Source: Acidimicrobiales bacterium (GTDB taxonomy: Bacteria; Actinomycetota; Acidimicrobiia; Acidimicrobiales; JACCXE01). Taken from it: a stretch of DNA of 50,817 nucleotides. Made by a program: the position numbers and the translations under genes. Shown piece by piece: positions 31,937-40,581 of this stretch; positions within the stretch are counted from its first letter, which is position 1, and each line of letters opens with the position of its first letter. The stretch is taken from the NCBI GenBank assembly GCA_035546775.1, contig DASZWD010000055.1, positions 1 through 50,817 on the forward strand, in the 5' to 3' direction. The notes under the pieces are model-generated. The model searched no databases. It saw nothing but the letters and a program-made list of their open reading frames with translations, and was not told where the DNA came from.

Positions 31937-32733
31937 CGGCCGCTACCCCCCGCGCTTTCGCTGAGGCGGGCGACCAGTGCGCTGAAGCGCTCGGCGACCT
32001 CGTTGGTGTCGACGTAGGTGAATCCGGACTCGGTGATCGTGGCCACGAGCGGATAGATGCCGCGCACGACGTCGGGGCCGCCCGTGGCGGAGTCCTCGTC
32101 GGCGGCCTCGTACAGACCCTGGACCGCCAGTTCGATCGCCTCGTCGCGGTTCATGCCGGGGCGCCAGCCGAGCTTGATGGTGGTGCGGGCGTCGCGCCCA
32201 CCGGAGCCGGTGGCGTGGAAGTCGGATTCCTCGTAGCGACCACCGGTCACGTCGTAGGTGAAGATGCGCCCGACGGTGCGGCGCGTGTCGTAGCCGGCGA
32301 AGAGCGGAACGACGGCGAGGCCCTGCATGGCCATGCCCATGTTGCCCCGGATCATCTGGGCCAGCTGGTTGGCCTTGCCCTCGAGCGACAGCGTGTTGCC
32401 CGACAGCTTCTCGTAGTGCTCGAGCTGCGTCTGGAACAGGCGCACCATCTCGACGGCGATTCCCGCCGCGCCGGCAATGGCGATCCCGGAGAAGCGGTCA
32501 GCCGGGAACACCTTGTCCATGTTGCGGTGGGCGATGTCGCTGCCGGCCGTGGCGCGGCGGTCGCCCGCCATGAGCACGCCGTCCTCGTAGCGAAGGGCGA
32601 CGATCGTCGTGCCGTGCGTGATCTTGTCGAGCCCGCCGCTCTCCGGGACGCGCGGCGCCAGACCGAGACGATCCAGCAAACGAGCGAAGTCGGGGCCCGG
32701 CGAGTCGGCCGGGCTGAACAGTGGAAGTGTCAT
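31933..32733 (-). CDS. prcB: 20S proteasome beta subunit PrcB
   Basis: A 266-residue beta subunit with a 41-residue propeptide ending THG, then Thr42 as mature Thr1 (TTIVALRYEDGVLMAGDRRAT). In mature numbering the active-site Asp17 is Asp58 and Lys33 is Lys74 (RNMDKVF), so the catalytic set is complete. It forms the inner proteolytic rings of the core particle. It lies 19 bases after pup, with a TAGCCT hexamer nine bases upstream of the ATG. Confidence 0.97.
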   Translation of the reverse strand: MTLPLFSPADSPGPDFARLLDRLGLAPRVPESGGLDKITHGTTIVALRYEDGVLMAGDRRATAGSDIAHRNMDKVFPADRFSGIAIAGAAGIAVEMVRLFQTQLEHYEKLSGNTLSLEGKANQLAQMIRGNMGMAMQGLAVVPLFAGYDTRRTVGRIFTYDVTGGRYEESDFHATGSGGRDARTTIKLGWRPGMNRDEAIELAVQGLYEAADEDSATGGPDVVRGIYPLVATITESGFTYVDTNEVAERFSALVARLSESAGGSGR

Positions 32734-32752
32734 TGGGCGCGCAGGCTATTGC

Positions 32753-32950
32753 CTACTGGCCACCCTTTTGCACGTACGAGCGGACGAAGTCCTCGGAGTT
32801 CTCCTCCAATACTTCGTCGATCTCGTCGAGCAGGTCGTCAATATCGGCCTTGAGCTTCTCGCCCCGCTCGGTTGTGGCCGGCGCTTCGTCGACGATTTCC
32901 TCGTCGCCTTTGGCCGGCGCCTGCTTTTTCTTGAGTTCTCGTTCAGCCAT
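32753..32950 (-). CDS. pup: prokaryotic ubiquitin-like protein Pup
   Basis: A 65-residue, highly charged, probably disordered protein. Start ATG 32950 (MAERELKKKQAP) has AGGAG about ten bases upstream; the longer frame adds unrelated residues. The C-terminal half contains the amphipathic ARC-binding segment EKLKADIDDLLDEIDEVLEE. It ends SYVQKGGQ, so the last residue is Gln and must be deamidated by Dop before ligation by PafA. It sits between dop and prcB, the standard place. Confidence 0.97.
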   Translation of the reverse strand: MAERELKKKQAPAKGDEEIVDEAPATTERGEKLKADIDDLLDEIDEVLEENSEDFVRSYVQKGGQ

Positions 32951-32963
32951 CGTCAGAAGTCTC

Positions 32964-34451
32964 CTAGGCGCCCAGTTTTGCCACAAGCTCGGCTGGTGTC
33001 GCGCATGATTCCAACAACGTATCCACGATCGCAGCTGTTCCCCGCAAAGGTTCCATCATCGGGACCCGGCGCAGGGGCTCGGCGCCGAGGTCGAACACGA
33101 TCGAGTCCCAGTTCGCCGCCGCCACCGAACTGCCCCACTTCTGGAGGCACTTGCCGCGGAAGTAGGCCCGCGTGTCATGCGGCGGCTCCGTCACGGCGGC
33201 GAGCACCTCGTCTTCCGGGATCAGCGTTTCCATCTTCAGCCGGTGGAACAGCGACGTCGCGGGGCGCAGGTCGTGGTACTGGATGTCCATGGCTCGCAGG
33301 CGGGCGTTGCTCCACTGCATGTCGTTCCGTTCACGGTAGGCGTCGATCAGCTCGAGTTTGGCTACCCAGTCGAGCTGCTTCGAAAGCGTAAAGGGGTCCG
33401 TCTCGAGACCGGCGAGCACGAGCTCCCAACGCTCGAGCACCGCCTGGCCGACGGCGTCGCCACCGATGGCGTCGAAGCCGTGCTCGTCGGCCCACTTCTT
33501 GGCGAGGCCGAGGTACTCCCACTGGATGTCCAGCGCGGTCATCGTGGTGCCGTCGTCGAGGGGCAACGCGTTACGCAGCGACAGGTCCGACGACACGTGG
33601 CGCATGGCGGCGACCGGCGCCGCGAGGTCGATGTCGCGGCCACCTCCTCGAACGTCGTCTTCGATGAGGGCGAGCACGATTGCCGTCGACCCGAGCTTGA
33701 GGAAGGTGGCAACTTCGGCGAGGTTGGCGTCGCCGCAAATCACGTGGAGGCGGCGGAACTTCTGCGAGTCGGCGTGCGGCTCGTCGCGGGTGTTGACGAT
33801 CGGACGCTTGAGCGTGGTCTCCAGCCCAACTTCCTCTTCGAAGAAGTCGGCGCGCTGGGTGATCTGGAATGCGGCGGCGTCGCCTCCGGGCGCCTCGCTG
33901 CCGATCTTGCCCGAACCCGTGAACAGCTGGCGGGTGACGAAGAACGGGATGATGCGGCGCACGATGGTGGCGAAGGGAATGGCGCGGTCCATGAGGTAGT
34001 TCTCGTGGCAGCCGTAGCTGTTGCCCTTGCCGTCGGAATTGTTCTTGTACACGGCGACGTGGGCGTCGCCCTGCAACAGGCTCGACGCGTACTCCATCGA
34101 CCGTTGCAGGATCACCTCGCCGGCGCGGTCGTACCGCAGCGCGCTCAGCGCGTCGCGGCACTCAGGCGACGAGTACTCCGGATGCGCGTGGTCGACGTAG
34201 TAGCGCGCCCCGTTGGTGAGCACCGCGTTGACGAGGTGCGTCTCGACTTCGGGGGGCCGCGCGTCGACGCGCGACGAGCCGCGGGCGTCGCGGCCGGGCG
34301 ACTCGTCTTCGAAGTCCCAACCGACCTGGCGGTGGAGATGCTGCACGTAGGCGTTGATCAAGATCGACGACGCCGCGATCGGATTGGGATCGCCGCCGCG
34401 CAGGGCGATCCCGTACTCCGTCTCGATGCCGCACACCTTGGGCACTGCCAC
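32964..34451 (-). CDS. dop: Pup deamidase/depupylase Dop
   Basis: A 495-residue paralogue of PafA. It starts VPKVCGIETEYGIALRGG and has the Dop-specific loop near residues 43-75 (WDFEDESPGRDARGSSRVDA). The catalytic Asp is Asp87 in [36 protein letters not shown] and [13 protein letters not shown] are shared with PafA. Dop turns Pup-Gln to Pup-Glu and removes Pup from substrates. GTG 34451 has TACCGT six bases upstream, pointing to a leaderless transcript for the dop-pup-prcBA unit. Confidence 0.96.
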   Translation of the reverse strand: MAVPKVCGIETEYGIALRGGDPNPIAASSILINAYVQHLHRQVGWDFEDESPGRDARGSSRVDARPPEVETHLVNAVLTNGARYYVDHAHPEYSSPECRDALSALRYDRAGEVILQRSMEYASSLLQGDAHVAVYKNNSDGKGNSYGCHENYLMDRAIPFATIVRRIIPFFVTRQLFTGSGKIGSEAPGGDAAAFQITQRADFFEEEVGLETTLKRPIVNTRDEPHADSQKFRRLHVICGDANLAEVATFLKLGSTAIVLALIEDDVRGGGRDIDLAAPVAAMRHVSSDLSLRNALPLDDGTTMTALDIQWEYLGLAKKWADEHGFDAIGGDAVGQAVLERWELVLAGLETDPFTLSKQLDWVAKLELIDAYRERNDMQWSNARLRAMDIQYHDLRPATSLFHRLKMETLIPEDEVLAAVTEPPHDTRAYFRGKCLQKWGSSVAAANWDSIVFDLGAEPLRRVPMMEPLRGTAAIVDTLLESCATPAELVAKLGA

Positions 34452-34457
34452 GACCTC

Positions 34458-34463
34458 ACGGTA
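34458..34463 (-). promoter_or_regulatory. -10-like TACCGT before dop
   Basis: On the minus strand TACCGT is followed by six bases (GAGGTC) and the dop GTG at 34451. It is the likely promoter of dop-pup-prcB-prcA. Confidence 0.45.
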
Positions 34464-34475
34464 ACCCGGTACGGC

Positions 34476-34506
34476 CCGTTATGGCACCACCTAGGGTGCG
34501 TAACGG
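34476..34506. promoter_or_regulatory. inverted repeat over the kinase promoter, opposite dop
   Basis: CCGTTA-TG-GCACC (34476-34488) and GGTGC-G-TAACGG (34495-34506) are complementary over 11 pairs, with a 2-versus-1 base bulge and a 6-base centre. A plus-strand -10-like TAGGGT (34492-34497) spans the centre and right arm, two bases plus the arm before ATG 34509. It is a candidate operator between the proteasome operon and the kinase gene. Confidence 0.5.
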
Positions 34507-34508
34507 CG

Positions 34509-35015
34509 ATGCGGGAGTTGTTCGTAGTTGTGTCCGGTGCACCCGGTTCGGGCAAATCGACCATCGCGCCGCCGCTGGCCCGGGCGCTGGACCTTCCGCT
34601 CCTGGAGAAGGACGTCATCAAGGAGGCGCTAGGCGACGTGCTCGGCGCCGACACCCTCGATGACTCGAAGCGCCTCGGGGCGGCGACCATGGCGGTGTTG
34701 CTGGCGCTGGCGCGGGCCAACGTCAGCGGCGTGCTCGAAAGCACCTGGATCCCCGAGCTCGCGCGCGTGCAGCTGGGCGACCTGCCGAGCCGGGTCGTGG
34801 AGATCTTCGTCGATGTGCCGGTCGACGAAGCCATGGCGCGCTACCGCGCTCGTGCCGGGACCCGGCATCCGGTCCACTTCGACCACCAGCGTCTCGCGCG
34901 CGCCGACTTCGTCACGCGCGGCACGCCGATCGGCGGCGGCTGGCCGGTCATCCGCGTCGACGGCACACGCGAAGTCGACATCGACGCGCTGGTGCGCCAG
35001 ATTCTCTCGGCGTGA
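34509..35015 (+). CDS. P-loop kinase, AAA_33-like
   Basis: A 168-residue P-loop protein. Walker A is GAPGSGKS at residues 10-17, followed by LDLPLLEKDVIKEAL, the zeta-toxin/AAA_33-type second loop (D-x-x-K/R). Further features are VLESTWIPELARVQLGDL, VEIFVDVPVDEAMARYRAR, and a lid with several Arg and His (RHPVHFDHQRLARADF). The group includes small-molecule kinases such as gluconate or APS-kinase-like enzymes; the substrate is unknown. The GTG of the sulfotransferase overlaps its stop (GTGA), so the two are coupled. ATG 34509 is chosen; the frame upstream is a dop shadow. Confidence 0.85.
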   Translation: MRELFVVVSGAPGSGKSTIAPPLARALDLPLLEKDVIKEALGDVLGADTLDDSKRLGAATMAVLLALARANVSGVLESTWIPELARVQLGDLPSRVVEIFVDVPVDEAMARYRARAGTRHPVHFDHQRLARADFVTRGTPIGGGWPVIRVDGTREVDIDALVRQILSA

Positions 35016-35839
35016 ACCGCATACTCGACCGGCCGGTGTTCATCATCGCGATGCCGCGGTCGGGCTCCACGCTGCTCTTCGACGTGCTGCGGGCCCACCC
35101 GGGAGTGCGGGCGTGGGACAACGAGGCCTACGCCCCCTGGGCCGCGGTCGATCCCGCGGTCGGCAGCGGCCCGCGCGGCGACGCCTTCGATCCCGAGGCG
35201 CTCGACGCCGACGCGCGGCGCCGCGCCGAGTGGTCACTGCACGAGGGCGTGATGCGCAAGGGCTGGTTCGAGCGGCGCGGGCGCGTGCGTTACCGCCTCG
35301 TCGAGAAGACGCCCCCGAACGTGCTGCGGGTCGCGGCGCTCGACAAGCTGTTTCCCGACGCGCTGTTCATCCACCTGACGCGTGACGCGCCGCCGAGCAT
35401 CGCGTCGATGCTCGAGGGCCGAGAGCGAGGCCTTGCCGTGCGTGAGTGGCCGCGCAAGCACGGCCACGAGTGGCACTTCCTCATGGCGCCCGGTTGGCTC
35501 GGCCACCTCGACGACTCCCCCGCCGAGCAGTTCGCCTGGCAGTGGCGCGTCGGCAACCAGGCCGCGGTCGACGACCTTGCCAACATCGCCGGGAGCCGGT
35601 GGTGCCGCATCAAGTACGAGGACTTCATCGCCGACGCCCCGCGCATGGTCGAGGACCTCCTGACCTTCTGTTATCTCGACCCGAGCCCGGCCGTAACAAA
35701 AGCCGCCCGCGAACTCACGCCGAGTGCCGTAACCCTGAGCGCGCCCAGCGACGACAAGTGGCAATCCCGCGCCAAAGAAATCACCCCGGCACTACGCGGC
35801 TTAGCACCACTCCGAAAGACGTTGGGCTACAGGTACTGA
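35012..35839 (+). CDS. sulfotransferase family protein
   Basis: A 275-residue PAPS-dependent sulfotransferase. The 5'-phosphosulfate-binding loop is [21 protein letters not shown] (residues 10-30). The 3'-phosphate-binding region is [17 protein letters not shown] near residue 115. [29 protein letters not shown] is the typical R-Y-E-D-L-like segment. It moves sulfate from PAPS to an unknown acceptor, perhaps a lipid or sugar. Its 3' end overlaps the convergent arc gene by 13 bases. Start GTG 35012. Confidence 0.9.
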   Translation: MNRILDRPVFIIAMPRSGSTLLFDVLRAHPGVRAWDNEAYAPWAAVDPAVGSGPRGDAFDPEALDADARRRAEWSLHEGVMRKGWFERRGRVRYRLVEKTPPNVLRVAALDKLFPDALFIHLTRDAPPSIASMLEGRERGLAVREWPRKHGHEWHFLMAPGWLGHLDDSPAEQFAWQWRVGNQAAVDDLANIAGSRWCRIKYEDFIADAPRMVEDLLTFCYLDPSPAVTKAARELTPSAVTLSAPSDDKWQSRAKEITPALRGLAPLRKTLGYRY

Positions 35840-37578
35840 CCCGTGGCGACGCGTTCGATGGCGCGGCCGCCTTCGGCGCTCTTGTTGCCGTCGTCCTTGG
35901 TGATGAGGGTGCGCACGTAGACGATCCGCTCGCCCTTCTTGCCCGAGATCTTCAACCAGTCGTCGGGGTTGGTGGTGTTGGGCAGGTCTTCGTGTTCCTT
36001 GTACTCCTGCTTCACCGACTGGATGAGGTCGTCGACGCGGATGCCGCGGCCTTCGCCGGCGATCACGCGCTTGATGGCGAGCTTCTTGGCGCGCCGGACG
36101 ATGTTCTCGATCATGGCGCCGGACGAGAAGTCCTTGAAGTACATGATCTCCTTGTCACCGTTTTGGTAGGTGACCTCGAGGAAGCGGTTCTCGTCGTCGG
36201 TGCGGTACATCATCTCGACGGTCTGCTCGATCATCGCGGCGACGCACTTGTCGCGATCGCCGCCGCCGAGGTTCTTCACCTCGTCTTCGTCGATGGGCAG
36301 ATCGGACGTGAGGTAGCGCGAGTAAATCTGCGCCGCGCTCGCCTCGTCCGGGCGCTCGATCTTGATCTTCACGTCGAGACGGCCCGGGCGCAGGATGGCC
36401 GGGTCGATGAGGTCTTCACGGTTCGACGCACCGATCACGATCACGTTCTTGAGCGTCTCGACGCCGTCGATCTCGGCCAGCAGCTGCGGCACGATCGTCG
36501 ACTCCATGTCGGAGCTGATGCCGGTGCCGCGGGCCCGGAACAGCGAGTCCATTTCGTCGAAGAAAACGATGACGGGCATGCCCTCTTCGCTCTTCTCCCG
36601 GGCGCGCTGGAACACGAGGCGGATCTTGCGCTCGGTCTCGCCGACGTACTTGTTCAGCAGCTCGGGGCCCTTGATGTTGAGGAAGTACGCCGTGCCCTTC
36701 GTGCCGTCGCCGGCCTTGGCCGCCACCTTCTTGGCGAGGGAGTTGGCTACCGCCTTGGCGATGAGCGTCTTGCCACAACCGGGAGGGCCGTAGAGCAGGA
36801 TGCCCTTGGGCGCCGGGAGCTTGTGCTCGACGAACAGTTCCTTGTGCAGGAACGGGAGCTCGACGGCGTCGGTGATCGCCTCGATCTGCGTGTCGAGACC
36901 GCCGACGTCGTCGTAGGAGATGTCGGGCACTTCCTCGAGCACGAGGTCTTCGACTTCGGGGCGCTCGAGCTTCTCCAGCACGAGGCCCGTGCGGCTGTCG
37001 AGCAGCACGGTGTCGCCTGAGCGGAGTTTGGTACCGACGAGGCCGTCGACGAGTTCTACGACGCGTTCCTCGTCGCCGCGGCCCACGATCATCGCCCGGC
37101 GCTCGTCGACCATGTCCTTGAGCGTCACAACCTCGCCGGCGATCTCGGGTCCGCGCGCCATCACGACGTTGAGCGACTCGTTGAGGACGACCTCTTGGCC
37201 CTTCTTCAGGTCGTTCACGTCGATCTCGGGATGCAGCGCGACGCGCATCTTGCGCCCGGCTGAGTAGACGTCGACGGTGTCGTCGTTGTTCGCTCCGAGG
37301 TATGTGCCGTACGCCGCGGGCGGTTGCGTGAGCTTGTCGACCTCCTCACGCAGCGCCGAGATGTGCTCGCGCGCCTCACGCAGTGTGTAGGTGAGCTTTT
37401 CGTTGTGGCTCACCGCTTGTGTCAGTTGCCCCTTGGTCTCGAGCAATTTCTCCTCGAGCGTGCGCACGCGCTTGGGCGCGTCCTGCAGACGACGGCGGAG
37501 GGCAACGACCTCTTCTTCCAGCGCCACGATCTGCTCGCGTGCCGCGGGCAGATCCATGGGTTCAAGATCATCGCTCAT
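35827..37578 (-). CDS. arc: proteasome-activating AAA+ ATPase ARC/Mpa
   Basis: A 583-residue ATPase. Residues 1-80 are a coiled coil ([22 protein letters not shown]), which binds Pup. Two OB-type beta domains follow ([34 protein letters not shown]). The AAA domain has Walker A GPPGCGKT, Walker [13 protein letters not shown] and Arg finger region [11 protein letters not shown]. It ends in GQYL, the HbYX-like motif that docks into the alpha ring of the 20S core. AGGAGG lies upstream of ATG 37578. Normally it is next to dop; here two plus-strand genes lie between. Confidence 0.96.
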   Translation of the reverse strand: MSDDLEPMDLPAAREQIVALEEEVVALRRRLQDAPKRVRTLEEKLLETKGQLTQAVSHNEKLTYTLREAREHISALREEVDKLTQPPAAYGTYLGANNDDTVDVYSAGRKMRVALHPEIDVNDLKKGQEVVLNESLNVVMARGPEIAGEVVTLKDMVDERRAMIVGRGDEERVVELVDGLVGTKLRSGDTVLLDSRTGLVLEKLERPEVEDLVLEEVPDISYDDVGGLDTQIEAITDAVELPFLHKELFVEHKLPAPKGILLYGPPGCGKTLIAKAVANSLAKKVAAKAGDGTKGTAYFLNIKGPELLNKYVGETERKIRLVFQRAREKSEEGMPVIVFFDEMDSLFRARGTGISSDMESTIVPQLLAEIDGVETLKNVIVIGASNREDLIDPAILRPGRLDVKIKIERPDEASAAQIYSRYLTSDLPIDEDEVKNLGGGDRDKCVAAMIEQTVEMMYRTDDENRFLEVTYQNGDKEIMYFKDFSSGAMIENIVRRAKKLAIKRVIAGEGRGIRVDDLIQSVKQEYKEHEDLPNTTNPDDWLKISGKKGERIVYVRTLITKDDGNKSAEGGRAIERVATGQYL

Positions 37579-37601
37579 CGGTACCTCCTGATTCCTCGTC
37601 G

Positions 37602-37607
37602 ACCCTA
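37602..37607 (-). promoter_or_regulatory. -10-like TAGGGT upstream of arc
   Basis: On the minus strand TAGGGT lies 23 bases before the arc ATG, with the AGGAGG ribosome site between. A TTTTGC at 16 bases upstream of it could be a weak -35. It gives a normal leadered promoter. Confidence 0.4.
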
Positions 37608-37672
37608 CACGCGCGTTGTTGCAGCAAAACTGAGTTTTTTCGTGAATTACCGTGGAAATGCCATGGATGCGC

Positions 37673-37678
37673 TACGAT
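37673..37678 (+). promoter_or_regulatory. -10-like TACGAT upstream of ferredoxin
   Basis: TACGAT lies in the 164-base divergent gap between arc and ferredoxin and would give a leader of about 58 bases. No clear -35. A 5-bp stem (37707-37711 with 37717-37721) sits in the leader. Confidence 0.3.
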
Positions 37679-37742
37679 GCGAATTCACTCCCGTTCGTGG
37701 TCCGTTGCTCCGGCTAGGAGCCTAAGTACAAGTGAGCGTTTG

Positions 37743-37985
37743 ATGGGTTACAAGGTCTGGATCGACCAGGATCTGTGCACCGGTGACGGGCTCTGCGAAG
37801 AGATCGCCCCGGCGGTCTTCACGCTGCTCGACGATGGCCTCGCCTACGTGAAGGAAGGCGACAAGGTCTTCTCTGATCCGGGCGGTCCCGAGGGCCTCGC
37901 GAACGTGCCGGGCGGCATGGAAGACGCCGTCGTCGAGTCGGCCGAAGAGTGCCCCGGCGAGTGCATCTTCATCGAAGTCGCCTAG
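37743..37985 (+). CDS. ferredoxin, single-cluster type
   Basis: An 80-residue ferredoxin. The Cys pattern is CTGDGLC near residues 12-18 and CPGEC near residues 69-73, so four Cys bind one 3Fe-4S or 4Fe-4S cluster. The body is acidic (KEGDKVFSDPGGPEG). Small ferredoxins of this kind serve as electron donors, often to cytochrome P450 or other oxidoreductases; none is next to it. ATG 37743 is taken; the longer frame upstream crosses the promoter region. A terminator-like hairpin follows 27 bases after the stop. Confidence 0.9.
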   Translation: MGYKVWIDQDLCTGDGLCEEIAPAVFTLLDDGLAYVKEGDKVFSDPGGPEGLANVPGGMEDAVVESAEECPGECIFIEVA

Positions 37986-38011
37986 CCACTAGCGCCATAT
38001 GAGTCTCGAGC

Positions 38012-38033
38012 ACGGAGCCCTACGGGGCTCCGT
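38012..38033 (+). terminator. rho-independent-like terminator after ferredoxin
   Basis: ACGGAGCCC (38012-38020) and GGGCTCCGT (38025-38033) form a perfect 9-bp G+C-rich stem with a TACG loop, followed by TGTTCATTTG. Its position right after the ferredoxin gene fits a terminator. It falls inside the first codons of the longest GNAT reading frame. Confidence 0.55.
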
Positions 38034-38040
38034 TGTTCAT

Positions 38041-38616
38041 TTGGCGCCCGAGTTGCACGGTCATGGTGTCGTGCTCACGCCGGCGACGACCGACGACGCC
38101 TTCGCCCTCGCCGAAGCGGCGGCGTCCTCCCCTGCCGACGCCTACCGCTGGACCTTCGTCGCCCGCAGCGCAGATGAGTGGATCGACACCATCAACTCGT
38201 GGCCCGCGACCGGGCGGTTCATCTACACGGTCCGTAACGAGGACCTCGACGTGCTCGGCATGACCGGGTTCTACGACCTCGAGTTCTGGGCCGATCGCGA
38301 CGCCCCCGACGCCTGCGAGGTCGGTCACACGTGGTACGTGCCATCCGTGCGCGGCACCAGCGTCAACCCGGCGTGCAAGCTGCTGCTGTTCACGCACGCG
38401 TTCGAGACGTGGCAGGTCGCCCGCATCGCCATGCGCACCGACGCCCGCAACCGCGCCAGCCGCGCTGCCATGCTCAAGCTCGGCATGACCTTCGAGGGCG
38501 TCCGTCGCCGTCACATGCCGGGGGCTGACGGCACCTTCCGCGACTCGGCGTACTTCTCGGCGGTGCCCGAGGAGTGGCCGGCGATCAAGCGCGCCCTCGA
38601 ATCCCGCCTGGCGTAA
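38041..38616 (+). CDS. GNAT acetyltransferase, RimJ/RimL type
   Basis: A GNAT protein of about 191 residues. It opens with HGHGVVLTPATTDDAFALAEAA, the usual RimJ/RimL start. The acetyl-CoA motif is altered: EVGHTWYVPSVRGTSVNPACKLLLFTHAFE stands where Q/R-x-x-G-x-G/A is expected. RIAMRTDARNRASRAAMLKLGMTFEGVRRRHM is a strong motif B. It ends with FRDSAYFSAVPEEWPAIK. The acceptor is unknown. An ATG at 37999 is in frame, but the terminator hairpin lies between, so TTG 38041 may be the true start; this is uncertain. Confidence 0.8.
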   Translation: MAPELHGHGVVLTPATTDDAFALAEAAASSPADAYRWTFVARSADEWIDTINSWPATGRFIYTVRNEDLDVLGMTGFYDLEFWADRDAPDACEVGHTWYVPSVRGTSVNPACKLLLFTHAFETWQVARIAMRTDARNRASRAAMLKLGMTFEGVRRRHMPGADGTFRDSAYFSAVPEEWPAIKRALESRLA

Positions 38617-38620
38617 CCGG

Positions 38621-39793
38621 TCAGCCGTTTGAGAGGCACTGGCCCGACGACTGGGCGACCCGGGGGCCGGCGAGTGCGGCGGACACTTCCTTCGACGTAA
38701 GGGCGTAGGCGGTGTTGGGCTGGTCCGGCGCGATGGCGAAGGCCATGCCGGTGACGCGCCCGTCGAGGTCGGTGAAGGCGGCACCGGAGTCGCCGGGGTG
38801 CAGCGTGGCCGCGAGGACGAACACGTCACGGTCGGTGCGGTGCGAGTCGTACAGGTCACGGCCGCGGGCCGTCACCTCCTGGCTGACGCGCGCCGGTGCC
38901 ACCCGTAGCTGGTCCTGCCCACCCGGGTGGCCGAACACCGCCCCGCGATCGCCCACGTGGCCCGTCGCCAGCGGCAACGGCGTGTCGCCCAACCCCTTGA
39001 CGCTGAGCAAGGCGATGTCGCGGTCGGAGTCGAAGTAGACGAGGGTCGCGGGCAGATGGCGGCCGTCGGGCTTGAGAATCGACGGGGCGCGTACGCCGGC
39101 GACGACGTGGGCGTTGGTCACGATGAGTTCGGGGGCCGCCGTCCACCCACTGCCCTCCTGGATGCGATGACACGCCTCGCCTTCGACCTTGACCGTCGAC
39201 AGCGCGATGCGTTCCTGCACCCCCGCCGCGAAGCCGGTCTCGGCCGGCGGCGGACCTGTCTCGGGTGCGGGTCCGAGCTTGTCGAACACCTCGGGAAAGT
39301 TGTGGTCGCCGATCAGGCGGCGCAGCGCCTGCATTTTGTCGGGCGGCGGCGGCGCGTAGCGATCGACGAGCTTGGCGATGGCCGACGAGCGGGCCTGTTG
39401 GGCCGGCCAGCCGGGGAGGTCCACCAGCCACGGCAACACGAACAGCCAGAAGCTCAACATGACACCGAAGACGCCGAGGGCGGCACCGACGCTGCGGTCG
39501 ACGAGCCGGATCGGTCCGATCGGCAGCACGCGGTGAATGCGGAGTCCGGCCATGAGGCCGACCGCCTGGCCGGCGAAGGCGCCGCCCAAGAGGATCAGCA
39601 CCGCGACCGCGGCGCGGTACGCGGGGTCGCTCGACGAAATGGCGCGCAGCGCGGGCGCCAGCAACTGGCTGGCGAGGTACACGCCGACGCCGAGGCCGAG
39701 CCACGAGAACACGCGGGCGAGGAAGCCGAGGCGCCAGCCGCCAAGCGCCGCGGCCAGGAGCATCACGATGACGATGAGGTCGAGCTGGTTCAC
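38621..39793 (-). CDS. MarP-like membrane serine protease (CvpA domain plus trypsin-like protease)
   Basis: A 390-residue protein with a CvpA-like N-terminal domain of about four helices (residues 1-125), then a trypsin-like protease domain. The catalytic triad is His229 (VTNAHVVAG), Asp259 (SDRDIALL) and Ser336 (HPGDSGAAF). Cys208 and Cys386 sit where mycobacterial MarP has its disulfide. MarP supports acid and oxidative-stress survival by acting on cell-wall enzymes. GTG 39793 overlaps the trmI stop as GTGA; the longer frame is a trmI shadow. It converges on the GNAT gene. Confidence 0.92.
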   Translation of the reverse strand: MNQLDLIVIVMLLAAALGGWRLGFLARVFSWLGLGVGVYLASQLLAPALRAISSSDPAYRAAVAVLILLGGAFAGQAVGLMAGLRIHRVLPIGPIRLVDRSVGAALGVFGVMLSFWLFVLPWLVDLPGWPAQQARSSAIAKLVDRYAPPPPDKMQALRRLIGDHNFPEVFDKLGPAPETGPPPAETGFAAGVQERIALSTVKVEGEACHRIQEGSGWTAAPELIVTNAHVVAGVRAPSILKPDGRHLPATLVYFDSDRDIALLSVKGLGDTPLPLATGHVGDRGAVFGHPGGQDQLRVAPARVSQEVTARGRDLYDSHRTDRDVFVLAATLHPGDSGAAFTDLDGRVTGMAFAIAPDQPNTAYALTSKEVSAALAGPRVAQSSGQCLSNG

Positions 39794-40581
39794 GCGTCCC
39801 CCGAGAGCAAGCGCGCCGTGGTCAGGAAGCCGGTGTGGCCGACCATGCGGTGATCGGGACGCACCGCCGCGCCCTTGACGTACCACCCACGTTGGAGCAC
39901 CTCGTTCGTTTGGACCATGGCGAACGCGCTGTCGTCGAGCGCCTCGCGTAGCTGAGCGACCTGCACCGTGGATGGAACGTAGGCGAAGAAGATGCCGCCC
40001 ACGCGGAGGGCACCTTCGGCGTGCTTGACCACCTTCCACGGCTCAGGCAGGTCGAGGACGATGCGGTCGAGATCGCGCTCGTCGATGCCGTCGTACACGT
40101 CGCGCAACTCGACGCGGTAGCGCGCCGACGCCTCCTCTCCGAGGAACGACGCCACGTTGGCCCGCGCCTTGGCAGCGAAGTCCTCGCGCAACTCGTAGCC
40201 GACGATGTGGGCCCCGGCGCGCAACATCGCCATCGACAACGCGCCGGACCCTACCCCCGCTTCGAGCACGCGGGCCCCGGGATAGATGTCGGCCTGCACG
40301 AGGATCGCGCCGATGTCCTTGGGATAGATCACCTGCGCGCCGCGGGGCATCTCGAAGATGAAGTCCGACAGCGTCGGAGTCACCGCGATGTACGCGGCGC
40401 CGAGCGTAGAGCGCGCCAGGAACCCATCGCGCTGGCCGACGATGTCGCCGTGCGCGATGTAGCCGGCATGGCTGTGGAACGAGCCGCCCTCGACCAGCCG
40501 TACGAGGTAGCGGCGGTGCTTGCGGTCGACCAGCAGCACCAGGCTGCCGTAGGCGAACCTACCGGGTGACGCGGTCGTCAC
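39790..40581 (-). CDS. trmI: tRNA (adenine-N1)-methyltransferase TrmI
   Basis: A 263-residue class I methyltransferase that makes m1A58 in tRNA. The N-terminal beta domain (VLLVDRKHRRYLVRLVEGGSFHSHAGYIAHGDIVGQRDG) and the linker TPTLSDFIFEMPRGAQVIYPKDIGAIL are diagnostic. The SAM site is VLEAGVGSGALSMAML, followed by the acidic GYELREDFA and the catalytic-side IVLDLPEPWKVV. In mycobacteria trmI (Rv2118c) also sits next to the proteasome genes. Its 5' end overlaps the small membrane protein gene by 23 bases. Confidence 0.95.
   Translation of the reverse strand: MTTASPGRFAYGSLVLLVDRKHRRYLVRLVEGGSFHSHAGYIAHGDIVGQRDGFLARSTLGAAYIAVTPTLSDFIFEMPRGAQVIYPKDIGAILVQADIYPGARVLEAGVGSGALSMAMLRAGAHIVGYELREDFAAKARANVASFLGEEASARYRVELRDVYDGIDERDLDRIVLDLPEPWKVVKHAEGALRVGGIFFAYVPSTVQVAQLREALDDSAFAMVQTNEVLQRGWYVKGAAVRPDHRMVGHTGFLTTARLLSGDA

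Noticed and set aside
30000-34451. PafA and Dop as a recent duplication
   Set aside because: They are the two ancient paralogues expected in every Pup system; Dop has its own loop and PafA lacks it.
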